IMG/VR virus record: IMGVR_UViG_3300008050_000132
Location: 1-35,874 of that record
Strand: one strand, 5' to 3'
DNA: 35,874 bases
Origin: a virus
Shown here in pieces: positions 1-7,053 of the stretch (position 1 is its first letter; the number at the start of each line of letters is the position of its first letter). The notes beneath the pieces were generated by a model. The model was given only the letters and a program-made list of their open reading frames with translations, searched no databases and had not been told where the DNA came from. The position numbers were made by a program, and so were the translations under genes.

Positions 1-1173
1 ATTAAAGGTCTGCTCCGTGATCTGACCGGTCGCGAGATTGAACGAGTAGGGCAAAACACCGCGACAGAAGATAGCATCGATGATAGTGTTCTTCTCACTG
101 GGGTGGTCACCCGCGAGACAGAGGCTGTCGAGCAACACATGGACACATGGAACTACAGGTATCAAGCAGCGCACGTCGAAGGAGTAGTTGAAGATGATGG
201 CGGCGGCTCCATCTATGTCTCTCTTTTAGCCCACATAGACCTCAAGTGGGATAAAGACGCGTGGAATTCGCTTCCCACCGACAGTCGGACTGCTGAACAT
301 TGGGCGGATGAGTTGAACGACTACGGCTGGGGCTGGGCTGACGGTGATTCTTACGCAACTCGTATTTATTCCACCGACGAGAGCATTATTCTCCGAATAA
401 ATATTAATCCCGAAGGCTTGCCGGGTTTCGGCAGTCAAGGTTTCGCCTATAATTCTGAGAACTTCGAAGACTTCTGTGTTGAGGTCAACGGGGTTGACGA
501 TCTATATGATACCCTCTATGGCGAGATCACTCGCATGGCTAAGCGCGATGGCTTTATGGAAGGCGGCACTCTGAACGAGTGGGGCATGGAAATTGTCAAC
601 GGAGAATACGAGTCATACGAGTGGGATTTGACGGCAGAAGAGGGTTATGATCATGAGGAGATCGAAAGTATCGATGCCTCACACACCACATATATCACTG
701 AGCCAGACGGCATGAGCATCCAAGACGCCCGCACGATCTTGGAGAGCAGAGACTTTACTGTTCCCGTGCGCAAGGTGCTGGTGGAGAAAGCATGGGCAGG
801 CACACAGGTATCAGGCGATGACCGTCAATATCCACCCTTCAGAGTGCATACCGAAGAGCTTCGCACGAAAGACGAAACCAACATTCAGCTTATTCTGACT
901 TTTGAGGCTAACGTAAACAGCAGCGATGCTCAAGTCAAGTCTATGAAGTGGACAGTCGATGAGTGGGATGATGAAGATATCCTAGATGCCGCGATCCAAG
1001 CGGTATTCGATAAGATAGTTGGCGGCAGTCGCAAGGCTGGTCGAGCAGACGGCGATTGGGATGAAGAAGCGGAGAAGAGATTTCAAGCTCTGGCTCAAAA
1101 AGAGAAAGAATCATCCCAAGAGGTTACTAACGAGTCCATCGTTAAGAACTGGAAAAACTTTTTATATAACTGA
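1..1173 (+). CDS. C-terminal part of a large repeat-containing phage protein (5' end outside the window start)
   Basis: The frame is open from base 1 to the TGA at 1171-1173, giving 390 residues with no start needed inside the window. The first in-window start-like codon (GTG at 103) has no obvious ribosome site. The protein is acidic and tryptophan-rich. One module, residues about 65-195, has a strand with YVSLLAHIDL, a second strand with ESIILRI, and a helix with DDLYDTLYGEI. A shorter related stretch lies near residues 300-345 (NIQLILTFEA). The same strand-strand-helix order appears at the end of the frame that runs off the right edge (33439-35874), and the two frames join exactly if the window is circular. 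The C terminus ends in VKNWKNFLYN, which resembles the N terminus of that frame. I do not recognise a function; large virion or injected protein is only a guess. Confidence 0.8.
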   Translation: MKGLLRDLTGREIERVGQNTATEDSIDDSVLLTGVVTRETEAVEQHMDTWNYRYQAAHVEGVVEDDGGGSIYVSLLAHIDLKWDKDAWNSLPTDSRTAEHWADELNDYGWGWADGDSYATRIYSTDESIILRININPEGLPGFGSQGFAYNSENFEDFCVEVNGVDDLYDTLYGEITRMAKRDGFMEGGTLNEWGMEIVNGEYESYEWDLTAEEGYDHEEIESIDASHTTYITEPDGMSIQDARTILESRDFTVPVRKVLVEKAWAGTQVSGDDRQYPPFRVHTEELRTKDETNIQLILTFEANVNSSDAQVKSMKWTVDEWDDEDILDAAIQAVFDKIVGGSRKAGRADGDWDEEAEKRFQALAQKEKESSQEVTNESIVKNWKNFLYN

Positions 1174-1181
1174 GGTGATGA

Positions 1182-2021
1182 GTGAATATCATTGGTTTAG
1201 GAGCCGCGGGCTGCAATATCGCAGATGGCTTCGCTAAATACCCGCAATACAACGTTTATAAGCTCGATGTGGGTCTTCCCAAGAAGAAAGGAAACTTTGC
1301 TTTGCCGGAAGTCGTAGCAATCGAGGAATATGACAGCAAGACATTAAACTTTCGATCGTTTTTCAAGGATCTGCGAAAGGGCGATGATGTGCTGTTTGTT
1401 GTCTGTGGCGCCGGCAAGGTGTCAGCAGCAACGTTACGCGTTTTAGAAAAGCTGAAGAAGTGCGATGTCACGGTGCTGTACATCAGACCGGATCGCTCTT
1501 TGCTCAGCAAGCAGGCTCTCATGCACGAACGCGTGGTCTTTAATGTACTACAGGAATACGCGAGATCTGGAGTGTTTGAGAGGACTTACCTCGTCGATAA
1601 TAAAGAAGTTGAGAAAACACTTGACAATGTTTCGGTTCTAGGGTATTATGAACGTATAAATGAATTAATCGTTGATACGATCCACATGACGAACGTTTTT
1701 CTGAACACAAAGACGGTTTATAACACGCCGGCAACTTCGCTAGCAACAGCCCGCGTTTCGACCTTCGGCGTGGTGGATATTGAAAAAAATGAAGAAAAGT
1801 TGTTTTTCCCCCTTGACACCATCAACGAAAGATGTTATATTTATGCTATCAATAAAGAACAACTCGAAACGGACGGAGAACTTTTTACCGCTTTGCGCAA
1901 TCGTAGCGCAGAAAAGGTGGAGGATGAAACCATTGTATCAGTGCGGATTCACTCTACCGACTATGACAACAACTACGGCTATCTGATAGCCAACACCTCT
2001 GAAATACAACAGGAGATTTAA
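1182..2021 (+). CDS. FtsZ/tubulin-like GTPase homolog (divergent)
   Basis: 279 residues, GTG start with the Shine-Dalgarno AGGTGA at 1173-1178. The N terminus NIIGLGAAGCNIADGF matches the first nucleotide-binding loop of FtsZ/tubulin (G-x-G-G-x-G-x-N). The predicted phosphate-loop region reads VVCGAGKVSAAT after a hydrophobic strand, in place of the canonical GGGTGTG. It is followed by a helix and the strand VTVLYIRPD, as in the FtsZ fold. Further on, RVVFNVLQEYARSGVFE and the strand YLVDN resemble the segment leading into the core helix. At 279 residues it is shorter than bacterial FtsZ (about 380) and phage PhuZ (about 315), and it lacks a clear C-terminal tail. Known phage tubulins centre or transport genomes in infected cells, but the degenerate loop makes polymerisation or GTP hydrolysis uncertain. 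The family call is inference from motifs. Confidence 0.6.
   Translation: MNIIGLGAAGCNIADGFAKYPQYNVYKLDVGLPKKKGNFALPEVVAIEEYDSKTLNFRSFFKDLRKGDDVLFVVCGAGKVSAATLRVLEKLKKCDVTVLYIRPDRSLLSKQALMHERVVFNVLQEYARSGVFERTYLVDNKEVEKTLDNVSVLGYYERINELIVDTIHMTNVFLNTKTVYNTPATSLATARVSTFGVVDIEKNEEKLFFPLDTINERCYIYAINKEQLETDGELFTALRNRSAEKVEDETIVSVRIHSTDYDNNYGYLIANTSEIQQEI
1621..1649 (+). promoter_or_regulatory. sigma-70-like promoter candidate inside the FtsZ-like gene
   Basis: TTGACA at 1621-1626 and TATTAT at 1644-1649 with a 17-base spacer, on the coding strand of the upstream gene. It could drive the small gene at 2021 and the SSB gene. It is one of eight sites of this type in the window; being inside a coding region it could be a coincidence. 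Confidence 0.45.
1813..1841 (+). promoter_or_regulatory. sigma-70-like promoter candidate inside the FtsZ-like gene
   Basis: TTGACA at 1813-1818, a 17-base spacer, and TATATT at 1836-1841. It lies about 180 bases before the gene at 2021 and follows the similar site at 1621-1649, so the two may be tandem promoters for the 2021-3151 genes. Confidence 0.45.
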
Positions 2022-2278
2022 TGCTGATGAAAGCATATAACGGAACATTCACCAAGAAGAACGGAGAGGCGAGAACAATGCGGTTCGTTCGTATCACCGA
2101 TATTCCCGAGACATTTATCACGTCTCAGATCAAGGGCACCGGACGCAAGGCAACACTAGCCGAGGGTATGGAGCTTGTCTGGGATTTGGACACTTCGGCA
2201 TTCCGCATGTTTAACTGGAAGACAGTTGACGGCGAGATTGCAGAAATCGAGGTTGATAACCCCTTTGAAGAAAGTTGA
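2021..2278 (+). CDS. small WYL_2-like (Sm/SH3 barrel) phage protein
   Basis: 85 residues; ATG at 2021 overlaps the preceding stop (TAATG), with AGGAGA at 2011-2016. A second ATG at 2027 is equally spaced from that site and would remove two residues. The pattern KKNGEARTMRF followed about 35 residues later by MELVWDLDTSAFRMFNW fits the WYL_2 (formerly DUF2693) family of small phage beta-barrel proteins, which share 'K-[KD]-G-x-x-R-x-M' and 'V-x-D-L-[x]-x-x-[AW]-[FW]-R'. The family is of unknown function. It is co-transcribed with the FtsZ-like gene and sits just before the SSB promoter. The family assignment is from memory of the pattern. Confidence 0.6.
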   Translation: MLMKAYNGTFTKKNGEARTMRFVRITDIPETFITSQIKGTGRKATLAEGMELVWDLDTSAFRMFNWKTVDGEIAEIEVDNPFEES

Positions 2279-2287
2279 AAAAAACAC

Positions 2288-2316
2288 TTGACTTTAGCTT
2301 CAGAATAGGTTATATT
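2288..2316 (+). promoter_or_regulatory. sigma-70-like promoter of the ssDNA-binding protein gene
   Basis: TTGACT at 2288-2293, 17 bases, TATATT at 2311-2316, in the 99-base non-coding gap before 2378. The predicted transcript would have a leader of about 55 bases. AAAAAGGAAAAAA just before the ATG supplies the ribosome site. This is the best-placed of the upstream promoters because it lies outside genes. Confidence 0.7.
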
Positions 2317-2377
2317 ATACACAGCAGATCAAGATATTTGTTGATTTGACTATAACACCAAAAAAGGAAAAAATAAG

Positions 2378-3151
2378 ATGGCGATTGATCTATCAAAAAT
2401 GAAGGCTAAGCTGGATGCCCTTCAAAACAAAGACTCCGGCGACAAGAAGTTTTGGCGACCCCAAGACGGCGAACAAGCGGTACGAATCGTGCCCACTGCA
2501 GATGGCGACCCCTTCCGCGAGTATTTCTTCCACTATAATGTGGGAAATAACCGTGGTTTCCTGTGCCCCAAGCGCAATTACGGTGATGAATGTCCCGTAT
2601 GCGAGTTTGCTTCCCAATTGTGGAAGGAGGGCTCAGCTAAGGATGATGACGAAGCTAAGAAGATGGCTAAGGGGCTTTTTGCCCGTCAGCGCTTCTTCAG
2701 CCCGGTTCTCATCCGAGGCGAGGAAGATCTGGGTGTCCGAGCATGGGGCTATGGCAAGATGGCTTACGAGTCCTTGCTTGGTCTGGTTCTCAATCCCGAA
2801 TACGGTGATATCACCGATCCGGCATCGGGTACCGATCTGGTTCTGACATACGGTAAGCCTTCGGGTGCGTCGTTCCCACAGACGAAGCTGACCCCGCGCC
2901 GTCGTTCCTCTCCTCTCTGCGATGAGGCAGTAGGTGGCGACGAACGCTGTGCGGAGCTTCTCGACAACATTCCCGACTTCGACACTCTCTTTGAGCGTAA
3001 GTCCGCTACTGATGTAGAGGCTATGCTTGATGAGTACCTCGCGGGCGATCAAAGTGCAGAGACTTCCTCGTCTGAGACTACGAAGTACACCGCGCCGACC
3101 ACTACGACTGATCCGGTCGACGCCGCCTTTGACGAGTTGATGGGAGCGTAA
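2378..3151 (+). CDS. single-stranded DNA-binding protein, T4 gp32-like
   Basis: 257 residues. It should coat ssDNA at the replication fork and during recombination. The N terminus is basic and helical (LSKMKAKLDALQ), like the gp32 cooperativity region. Next comes a core with a Zn-binding pattern FLCPKRNYGDECPVCEF near residues 67-83 (Cys-x8-Cys-x2-Cys; a nearby His such as in FFHYNV could be the fourth ligand). The C-terminal 50 residues are Asp/Ser/Thr-rich and end in DAAFDELMGA, the acidic tail that in gp32 recruits other replication proteins. T4 gp32 is about 300 residues, so this is slightly short. It has its own promoter (2288-2316) and terminator (3168-3199), which suits a protein needed in large amounts. 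Confidence 0.85.
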   Translation: MAIDLSKMKAKLDALQNKDSGDKKFWRPQDGEQAVRIVPTADGDPFREYFFHYNVGNNRGFLCPKRNYGDECPVCEFASQLWKEGSAKDDDEAKKMAKGLFARQRFFSPVLIRGEEDLGVRAWGYGKMAYESLLGLVLNPEYGDITDPASGTDLVLTYGKPSGASFPQTKLTPRRRSSPLCDEAVGGDERCAELLDNIPDFDTLFERKSATDVEAMLDEYLAGDQSAETSSSETTKYTAPTTTTDPVDAAFDELMGA

Positions 3152-3167
3152 CCGCTCGACCCACAGG

Positions 3168-3199
3168 GAGGCACAGGGTTATCAGGTGCCTCACTTTTT
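3168..3199 (+). terminator. rho-independent terminator after the SSB gene
   Basis: GAGGCAC at 3168-3174 pairs with GTGCCTC at 3186-3192 across an 11-base loop, followed by a T run (TTTTT at 3195-3199). It lies 16 bases after the SSB stop. The next gene has its own strong ribosome site and may be expressed by partial read-through. Confidence 0.75.
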
Positions 3200-3214
3200 A
3201 CAAGGAGAAACAAG

Positions 3215-3403
3215 ATGCAAGAAGAAGTAAACATGCTTGAGGATCTAATCGATCAGCTTACCGCTGCCCGTTCAGATTATAACAAGTTTTACAATGACGG
3301 TAACAGTGCCGCAGGTACTCGGGTCCGCAAGGTGATGCAGGAAGTTAAGAATTCTGCTCAGACACTGCGGCTCCATATCCAAGAAACCAAGAACAACGCA
3401 TAA
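3215..3403 (+). CDS. Hc1-like (histone H1-like) small DNA-binding protein
   Basis: 62 residues, ATG at 3215 with a strong AAGGAGA at 3202-3208. It is entirely helical and charged. The central pattern F-Y-N-D-G-N-S-A-A-G-T-R-V-R-K followed by M-Q-E-V-K-N-S-A and LRLHIQE resembles the N-terminal coil of chlamydial Hc1 and of small 'histone' proteins annotated in marine phages (GN-x-A-A-x-R-x-R is shared). The lysine-rich tail of Hc1 is absent. A role in DNA compaction or packaging is inferred from the family. It directly precedes the Dam methylase. Confidence 0.5.
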   Translation: MQEEVNMLEDLIDQLTAARSDYNKFYNDGNSAAGTRVRKVMQEVKNSAQTLRLHIQETKNNA

Positions 3404-3413
3404 TCGGGCTCTT

Positions 3414-4259
3414 ATGAAGACGCCCCTCCGTTACCCCGGCGGCAAGACCCGTGCTGTAAAGCATATCTTGCCGTTCATTCCTGAAGGCATATCGCGTTTA
3501 TGCTCGCCTTTCTTCGGGGGTGGCTCAGTTGAGTTAGCGGTAGCATCGAGGGGCGTCGAGGTTATTGGTTACGACAAACTCGTACCGCTTGTCTGGTTTT
3601 GGCAAGCGCTCTGCGGCGACAATGAGCGGCTATCCAATGAGGTAGCCGCTTTGCGTACAGAATACGAAATCGAGGAGAAAGGAAACATTAAACTTGTGTC
3701 CGGGTGCTCCAAAAAAGATTTCATAAGATTTCGGGAAGACTTGAGAGATCCTTCCTTTATGTTCTCCTACGAGAAGGCAGCGAAGTTCTACGCGATCAAT
3801 CGCTCTAGCTTCTCAGGAGCAACCTTTTCGGGCGGCTGGTCCAAGCGAGCATCATACGCTCGCTTCACAGAATCCTCGATCGAGCGATTACGCAGGTTTA
3901 ACGCCGAGAATTTCAGGGTAGACTACGCAGACTTCCAGACGAGCCTCCCGTGGCACCCTAGAGCCTTCCTGTACCTTGACCCCCCCTACCTCCTGCCTAA
4001 AGACGCAGCGATGCTCTACGGGCAAGCTGGGGGGCTTCACGCAGGTTTCGACCATATGGCGCTTTATAACTTGCTTTCCGACAGATCCGATTGGGTAATG
4101 TCGTACAATGACTGTCCAGAAGTCCGTGATCTGTACTGTGACCGCAAGATCGTATCTGCTGAGTGGGCATACGGCATGAAGAATGTCGAATGGGTCGATG
4201 GCAAATGCGTCGGCAAAAAAACAATGGGTTCCTCATCCGAGCTACTAATTATAGGGTAA
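3414..4259 (+). CDS. DNA adenine methyltransferase, D12 class (Dam/M.DpnII-like)
   Basis: 281 residues. It should transfer a methyl group from S-adenosylmethionine to N6 of adenine, GATC being the usual target. Motif X is MKTPLRYPGGKTR at the N terminus. Motif I is SPFFGGGSVEL, residues about 31-41. The middle part FYAINRSSFSGATFSGG matches the D12 target-recognition region. Motif IV is DPPY near residue 190 (LYLDPPYLLP). Length is normal for the family (about 270-280). The ribosome site is weak. The stop TAA overlaps an ATG of the next gene and only five bases separate it from the preferred start at 4265, so the two are translationally linked. The partner is a PD-(D/E)XK-like protein, so the pair may be a modification/cleavage unit. 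Confidence 0.88.
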   Translation: MKTPLRYPGGKTRAVKHILPFIPEGISRLCSPFFGGGSVELAVASRGVEVIGYDKLVPLVWFWQALCGDNERLSNEVAALRTEYEIEEKGNIKLVSGCSKKDFIRFREDLRDPSFMFSYEKAAKFYAINRSSFSGATFSGGWSKRASYARFTESSIERLRRFNAENFRVDYADFQTSLPWHPRAFLYLDPPYLLPKDAAMLYGQAGGLHAGFDHMALYNLLSDRSDWVMSYNDCPEVRDLYCDRKIVSAEWAYGMKNVEWVDGKCVGKKTMGSSSELLIIG

Positions 4260-4264
4260 TGAAT

Positions 4265-5371
4265 ATGAAACCACTAATGGAAGGCTGGCGCAGGTATCTG
4301 AAAGAAGATCTAGATGTTCCCCCTGAAATGGAAAAGGATCTAGACAAACCTCTGCCATCGCCGAGAGACTCTTCAGAGAGCAATTTGAAGCGCGCCCTTC
4401 GTGCTATCGAGGCAGAAGGCTACGACTATAAGATCGTTAAAAATCAGATTAGAGTCTTGGACGATCAACGTTCAGAGACAATGGAAAAGCTGATTCAAAT
4501 GCTCACTCCTATGGGGTTTGTCCACAACCCTATTGGCGGCGGCAGTAGTATCGGGCGTTTAGAGCTTGTTGATCGCAAAGCCGGCAGCGTCTATGTCTAT
4601 GTCAAGCCCAAGAAGCGAACCGCCGCATCTGCCGGGATGGACTTCGAAGAGAAGTTGGCAAACGAGATTACCCAGCGGTATAGCCACATGGGGATCACTG
4701 CCGAAACTGCAGGCTTCGGGCATGGCTCTGATCTGTCTATCAAGAGAGGCGATCAAACGATGATGTCTGTGGAGTTAAAGACAGCACTCTCAGCCGACTT
4801 TGGGCAGTTTAAAGCCCAGTTCAATACGGCTGCTGGAACTTGGGAGCCCCGCCGCACAAAGGGATATGTTAAGAACGAAGAAATTTTCAAGCCCTTGTTT
4901 GACAATTATATGCTCGACTGGCTTAATGCCAACGCGCAGTTTCCAGACATTAACGATCCACGGCTAAACCGCGATAAGAATGAAAAAATTGCTGGTCTTA
5001 AACGATCAACGAACACTGGCGAGCTAAAGAGAGAGCTACAAAAACTATGGTTCGGCGGCAAGACCGACATTAAGGTTCCGTTTGACTTTTCTCACATTGC
5101 CAATTACTATAGCGACAAAGGCGATTCGTTTATTCAAATCGACGCACGCGGTCTGTATGCTCTGAAGCCAGAGGCTCAAGAGCTTCTTGGGGTACCGATG
5201 TTTAAAGACTTGGGACTGTCCTGTGATCTAAGATTCCGCTTCAAGCCATCGTCCGGCGAGAACAGCACTACTAGTTTTACATGCGCGGTGAAGATCAAGG
5301 GGCGTTATAACAAATCAAATCTTAGTTTGACGAACGCAGAAGATTTAGATAAAATCATGTCAATGTTATAA
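4265..5371 (+). CDS. PD-(D/E)XK nuclease-fold candidate linked to the Dam methylase
   Basis: 368 residues from ATG 4265, chosen because AGGG at 4253-4256 is well spaced; ATG 4259 is an alternative. No family is recognised with certainty. Residues 124-172 hold a plausible PD-(D/E)XK core: GMDFEEKLANE (Glu 128/129), then GSDLSIKRGD with Asp156, then SVELKT with Glu170-x-Lys172. The spacing and order fit the catalytic Asp, Glu and Lys of that fold. The N terminus MKPLMEGWRRYLKED is a short amphipathic tag that also appears in modified form at both ends of the large edge-spanning protein. The remainder is mixed alpha/beta with no motif I know. Restriction endonuclease, packaged nuclease or an inactive structural relative are all possible. 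Confidence 0.6.
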   Translation: MKPLMEGWRRYLKEDLDVPPEMEKDLDKPLPSPRDSSESNLKRALRAIEAEGYDYKIVKNQIRVLDDQRSETMEKLIQMLTPMGFVHNPIGGGSSIGRLELVDRKAGSVYVYVKPKKRTAASAGMDFEEKLANEITQRYSHMGITAETAGFGHGSDLSIKRGDQTMMSVELKTALSADFGQFKAQFNTAAGTWEPRRTKGYVKNEEIFKPLFDNYMLDWLNANAQFPDINDPRLNRDKNEKIAGLKRSTNTGELKRELQKLWFGGKTDIKVPFDFSHIANYYSDKGDSFIQIDARGLYALKPEAQELLGVPMFKDLGLSCDLRFRFKPSSGENSTTSFTCAVKIKGRYNKSNLSLTNAEDLDKIMSML

Positions 5372-5378
5372 AAACCTC

Positions 5379-5407
5379 TGGACAATCCAAACAATCTATG
5401 GTATTAT
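5379..5407 (+). promoter_or_regulatory. sigma-70-like promoter of recA
   Basis: TGGACA at 5379-5384 (5 of 6 to consensus), 17-base spacer, TATTAT at 5402-5407, in the 66-base gap before the recombinase gene. The predicted start lies about 25 bases before the ATG at 5438. Confidence 0.65.
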
Positions 5408-5437
5408 AGTATCACAACTCATGACTAGGAATTGAGA

Positions 5438-6568
5438 ATGGCAAGAGCTAAGAAATCAAATGGGGCTGGAAAGCTCTCCATCACGCAGATGCGGGATATG
5501 ATCAACAAGAAGGCTGGTCAGAACGTAGCCCACGATCTAAACGCAGCGAACCCAACGGAGGTAAAGGAATGGATTCCTACAGGCTCCCGGTGGCTGGACT
5601 CTATTATTTGCCGCGGTCGCATCGCTGGCATTCCCATTGGCAAGGTCACAGAGATTGCCGGTTTAGAATCCACAGGAAAGAGTTACATGGCAGCACAGGT
5701 TGCCGCTAACGCTCAAGCCATGGGCATTGACGTTATCTACTTTGATAGTGAGTCGGCTATCGATCCCGCGTTCCTTGAGCGCACCGGCTGCGATCTTAAT
5801 AACCTTTTGTATGTGCAGGCAACTTCGGTTGAGTTTGTTCTGGAGACTATTGAAGAGCTATTGGGATCGAACGATAACCGCATGCTGTTTATCTGGGACT
5901 CTCTGGCTCTCACGCCATCGGTTTCAGACGTTGAGGGAGACTTCAATCCGCTATCCTCGATGGCAGTGAAGGCTCGCATACTCGCAAAGGGTATGTCCAA
6001 GCTGACGGTTCCTATCGCCAACTCTCAGAGCACGTTCCTTGTGCTAAACCAGCTTAAGACCAACATCACGCGCTCGCCTTCAGAGGCTATGACTACTCCG
6101 TACATGACGCCCGGCGGCAAGGCAATGATCTATGCCTATTCGATGCGCATCTGGCTCACCGGTCGAAAGGCGAAGGCAAGCTTCGTTCTTGATGACAAGG
6201 GTTTCCGTATCGGATCTGAAGTTAAGGTAAAGCTTGAGAAGTCTCGTTTCGGGACTCAGGGTCGCCAGTGTAACTTCCGTATTTTATGGGGCGATGACAT
6301 TGGTGTTCAGGACGAAGAAAGTTGGTTCGATGCCATCGGCGGCTCAGATCGCCTTGCCCGCTCCGGAGCATGGTATACCTTGCTTGACCCTCTCGGTGAA
6401 CCGCTTGGCGCGAAGTTTCAGGCATCCAAATGGGTTGAGCGCCTGCAGGACGAAGAATTCCGCAAGACCGTTATGGAGATCATGGATGACGAAGTTATCA
6501 TGAAGTTTCACAACCGTGTCGGAGCCGCATCAGATTTTTATGAAGAAAGTGAAGAAAAGAATGAATAA
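5438..6568 (+). CDS. RecA/UvsX-type recombinase
   Basis: 376 residues from ATG 5438; TAGGA at 5426-5430 supports this over the in-frame TTG at 5432. It should form ATP-dependent filaments on ssDNA and catalyse strand exchange in recombination-dependent replication. Walker A is GLESTGKS, preceded by GIPIGKVTEI as in RecA. The strand DVIYFDSESAIDP corresponds to the RecA 'YIDTEHALDP' segment. Walker B is LFIWDSLALT. Loop 2 carries STFLVLNQLK, with TPGGKAMIYAYSMRIWL following, as in RecA/UvsX. The C terminus is acidic (YEESEEKNE). The family is clear; whether it is closer to RecA or UvsX needs an alignment. Its gp32-like SSB partner is at 2378. Confidence 0.92.
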   Translation: MARAKKSNGAGKLSITQMRDMINKKAGQNVAHDLNAANPTEVKEWIPTGSRWLDSIICRGRIAGIPIGKVTEIAGLESTGKSYMAAQVAANAQAMGIDVIYFDSESAIDPAFLERTGCDLNNLLYVQATSVEFVLETIEELLGSNDNRMLFIWDSLALTPSVSDVEGDFNPLSSMAVKARILAKGMSKLTVPIANSQSTFLVLNQLKTNITRSPSEAMTTPYMTPGGKAMIYAYSMRIWLTGRKAKASFVLDDKGFRIGSEVKVKLEKSRFGTQGRQCNFRILWGDDIGVQDEESWFDAIGGSDRLARSGAWYTLLDPLGEPLGAKFQASKWVERLQDEEFRKTVMEIMDDEVIMKFHNRVGAASDFYEESEEKNE

Positions 6569-6620
6569 AACAATAGGTTCACACGTCTAATATAGTGAAC
6601 AAACAAGGAAGGAGAAAAAT

Positions 6621-6989
6621 ATGAAATTCCTTATTTCGTTGGTAGCCCTCGCTGCCCTCACCGCTCCCGCAACCGCGGAAGCACACAACAACTGTGGCTG
6701 TAATCACGCCCGTGCTGCTGTCTCAGTGGGATCCCCCACTGTGTCTGTTGCGTGGGTGTGGGTACCTGCTAACCGTGCTCAAGGCATTCATGCGCACTGG
6801 TTCCACCCGGCTCATGGTCGTGAATTCACGAACCGTGTCGGTGGTCGACCTGCTGTCCGCCCGAACGCCAATGCAAATTGGGTTCCCGGTCATTGGGAAG
6901 GCAGGCGCCGTAACCGGCACTGGGTTTCTGGACACTGGAGCCCTCGCGCTCAAAATCGTGCGCAGCCCAACCGTCGACGCAACCGCTGA
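6621..6989 (+). CDS. secreted WXXGXW-repeat protein
   Basis: 122 residues with a very strong ribosome site (GGAAGGAG at 6607-6614). Residues 1-21 form a signal peptide: MKFLISLVALAALTAPATAEA, cleavage likely near ATA/EA. The mature part is basic, rich in Asn, Arg, His and Trp, and carries repeats WVWVPAN, NWVPGHWEG and HWVSGHWSP, the pattern of the WXXGXW (YXWXPGXW) repeat family found in periplasmic or outer-membrane proteins of Gram-negative bacteria. CGC near residue 25 could form a disulphide. It stands alone between recA and a strong terminator, has no clear consensus promoter, and looks like a cargo ('moron') gene that alters the host envelope. Function unknown. Confidence 0.75.
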   Translation: MKFLISLVALAALTAPATAEAHNNCGCNHARAAVSVGSPTVSVAWVWVPANRAQGIHAHWFHPAHGREFTNRVGGRPAVRPNANANWVPGHWEGRRRNRHWVSGHWSPRAQNRAQPNRRRNR

Positions 6990-7001
6990 TTGACAAAACT
7001 A

Positions 7002-7040
7002 AGCCCTAGGGAAGAACAAAGCTTCCCTAGGGCTCCCTTT
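7002..7040 (+). terminator. strong rho-independent terminator after the WXXGXW gene
   Basis: A perfect 13-base inverted repeat, 7002-7014 and 7022-7034, with a 7-base loop, followed by CCCTTT. It starts 12 bases after the stop of the secreted-protein gene and ends about 14 bases before the GTG of the deaminase. It is the strongest hairpin I saw in the window. Confidence 0.88.
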
Positions 7041-7053
7041 ATTCGAGTATTCT

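Noticed and set aside
103-1173. Treating GTG 103 as the true start of the first gene
   Set aside because: The frame is open from base 1 with plausible protein sequence and the GTG has no ribosome site, so a start outside the window is more likely.
1019-1237. A 72-residue + strand frame bridging the first two genes
   Set aside because: It overlaps the end of a longer gene and the start of the FtsZ-like gene, with no motif; it is a shadow.
6990-7018. TTGACA at 6990-6995 as a promoter for the deaminase
   Set aside because: No -10-like hexamer lies 15-19 bases downstream, and the region is occupied by the terminator stem.
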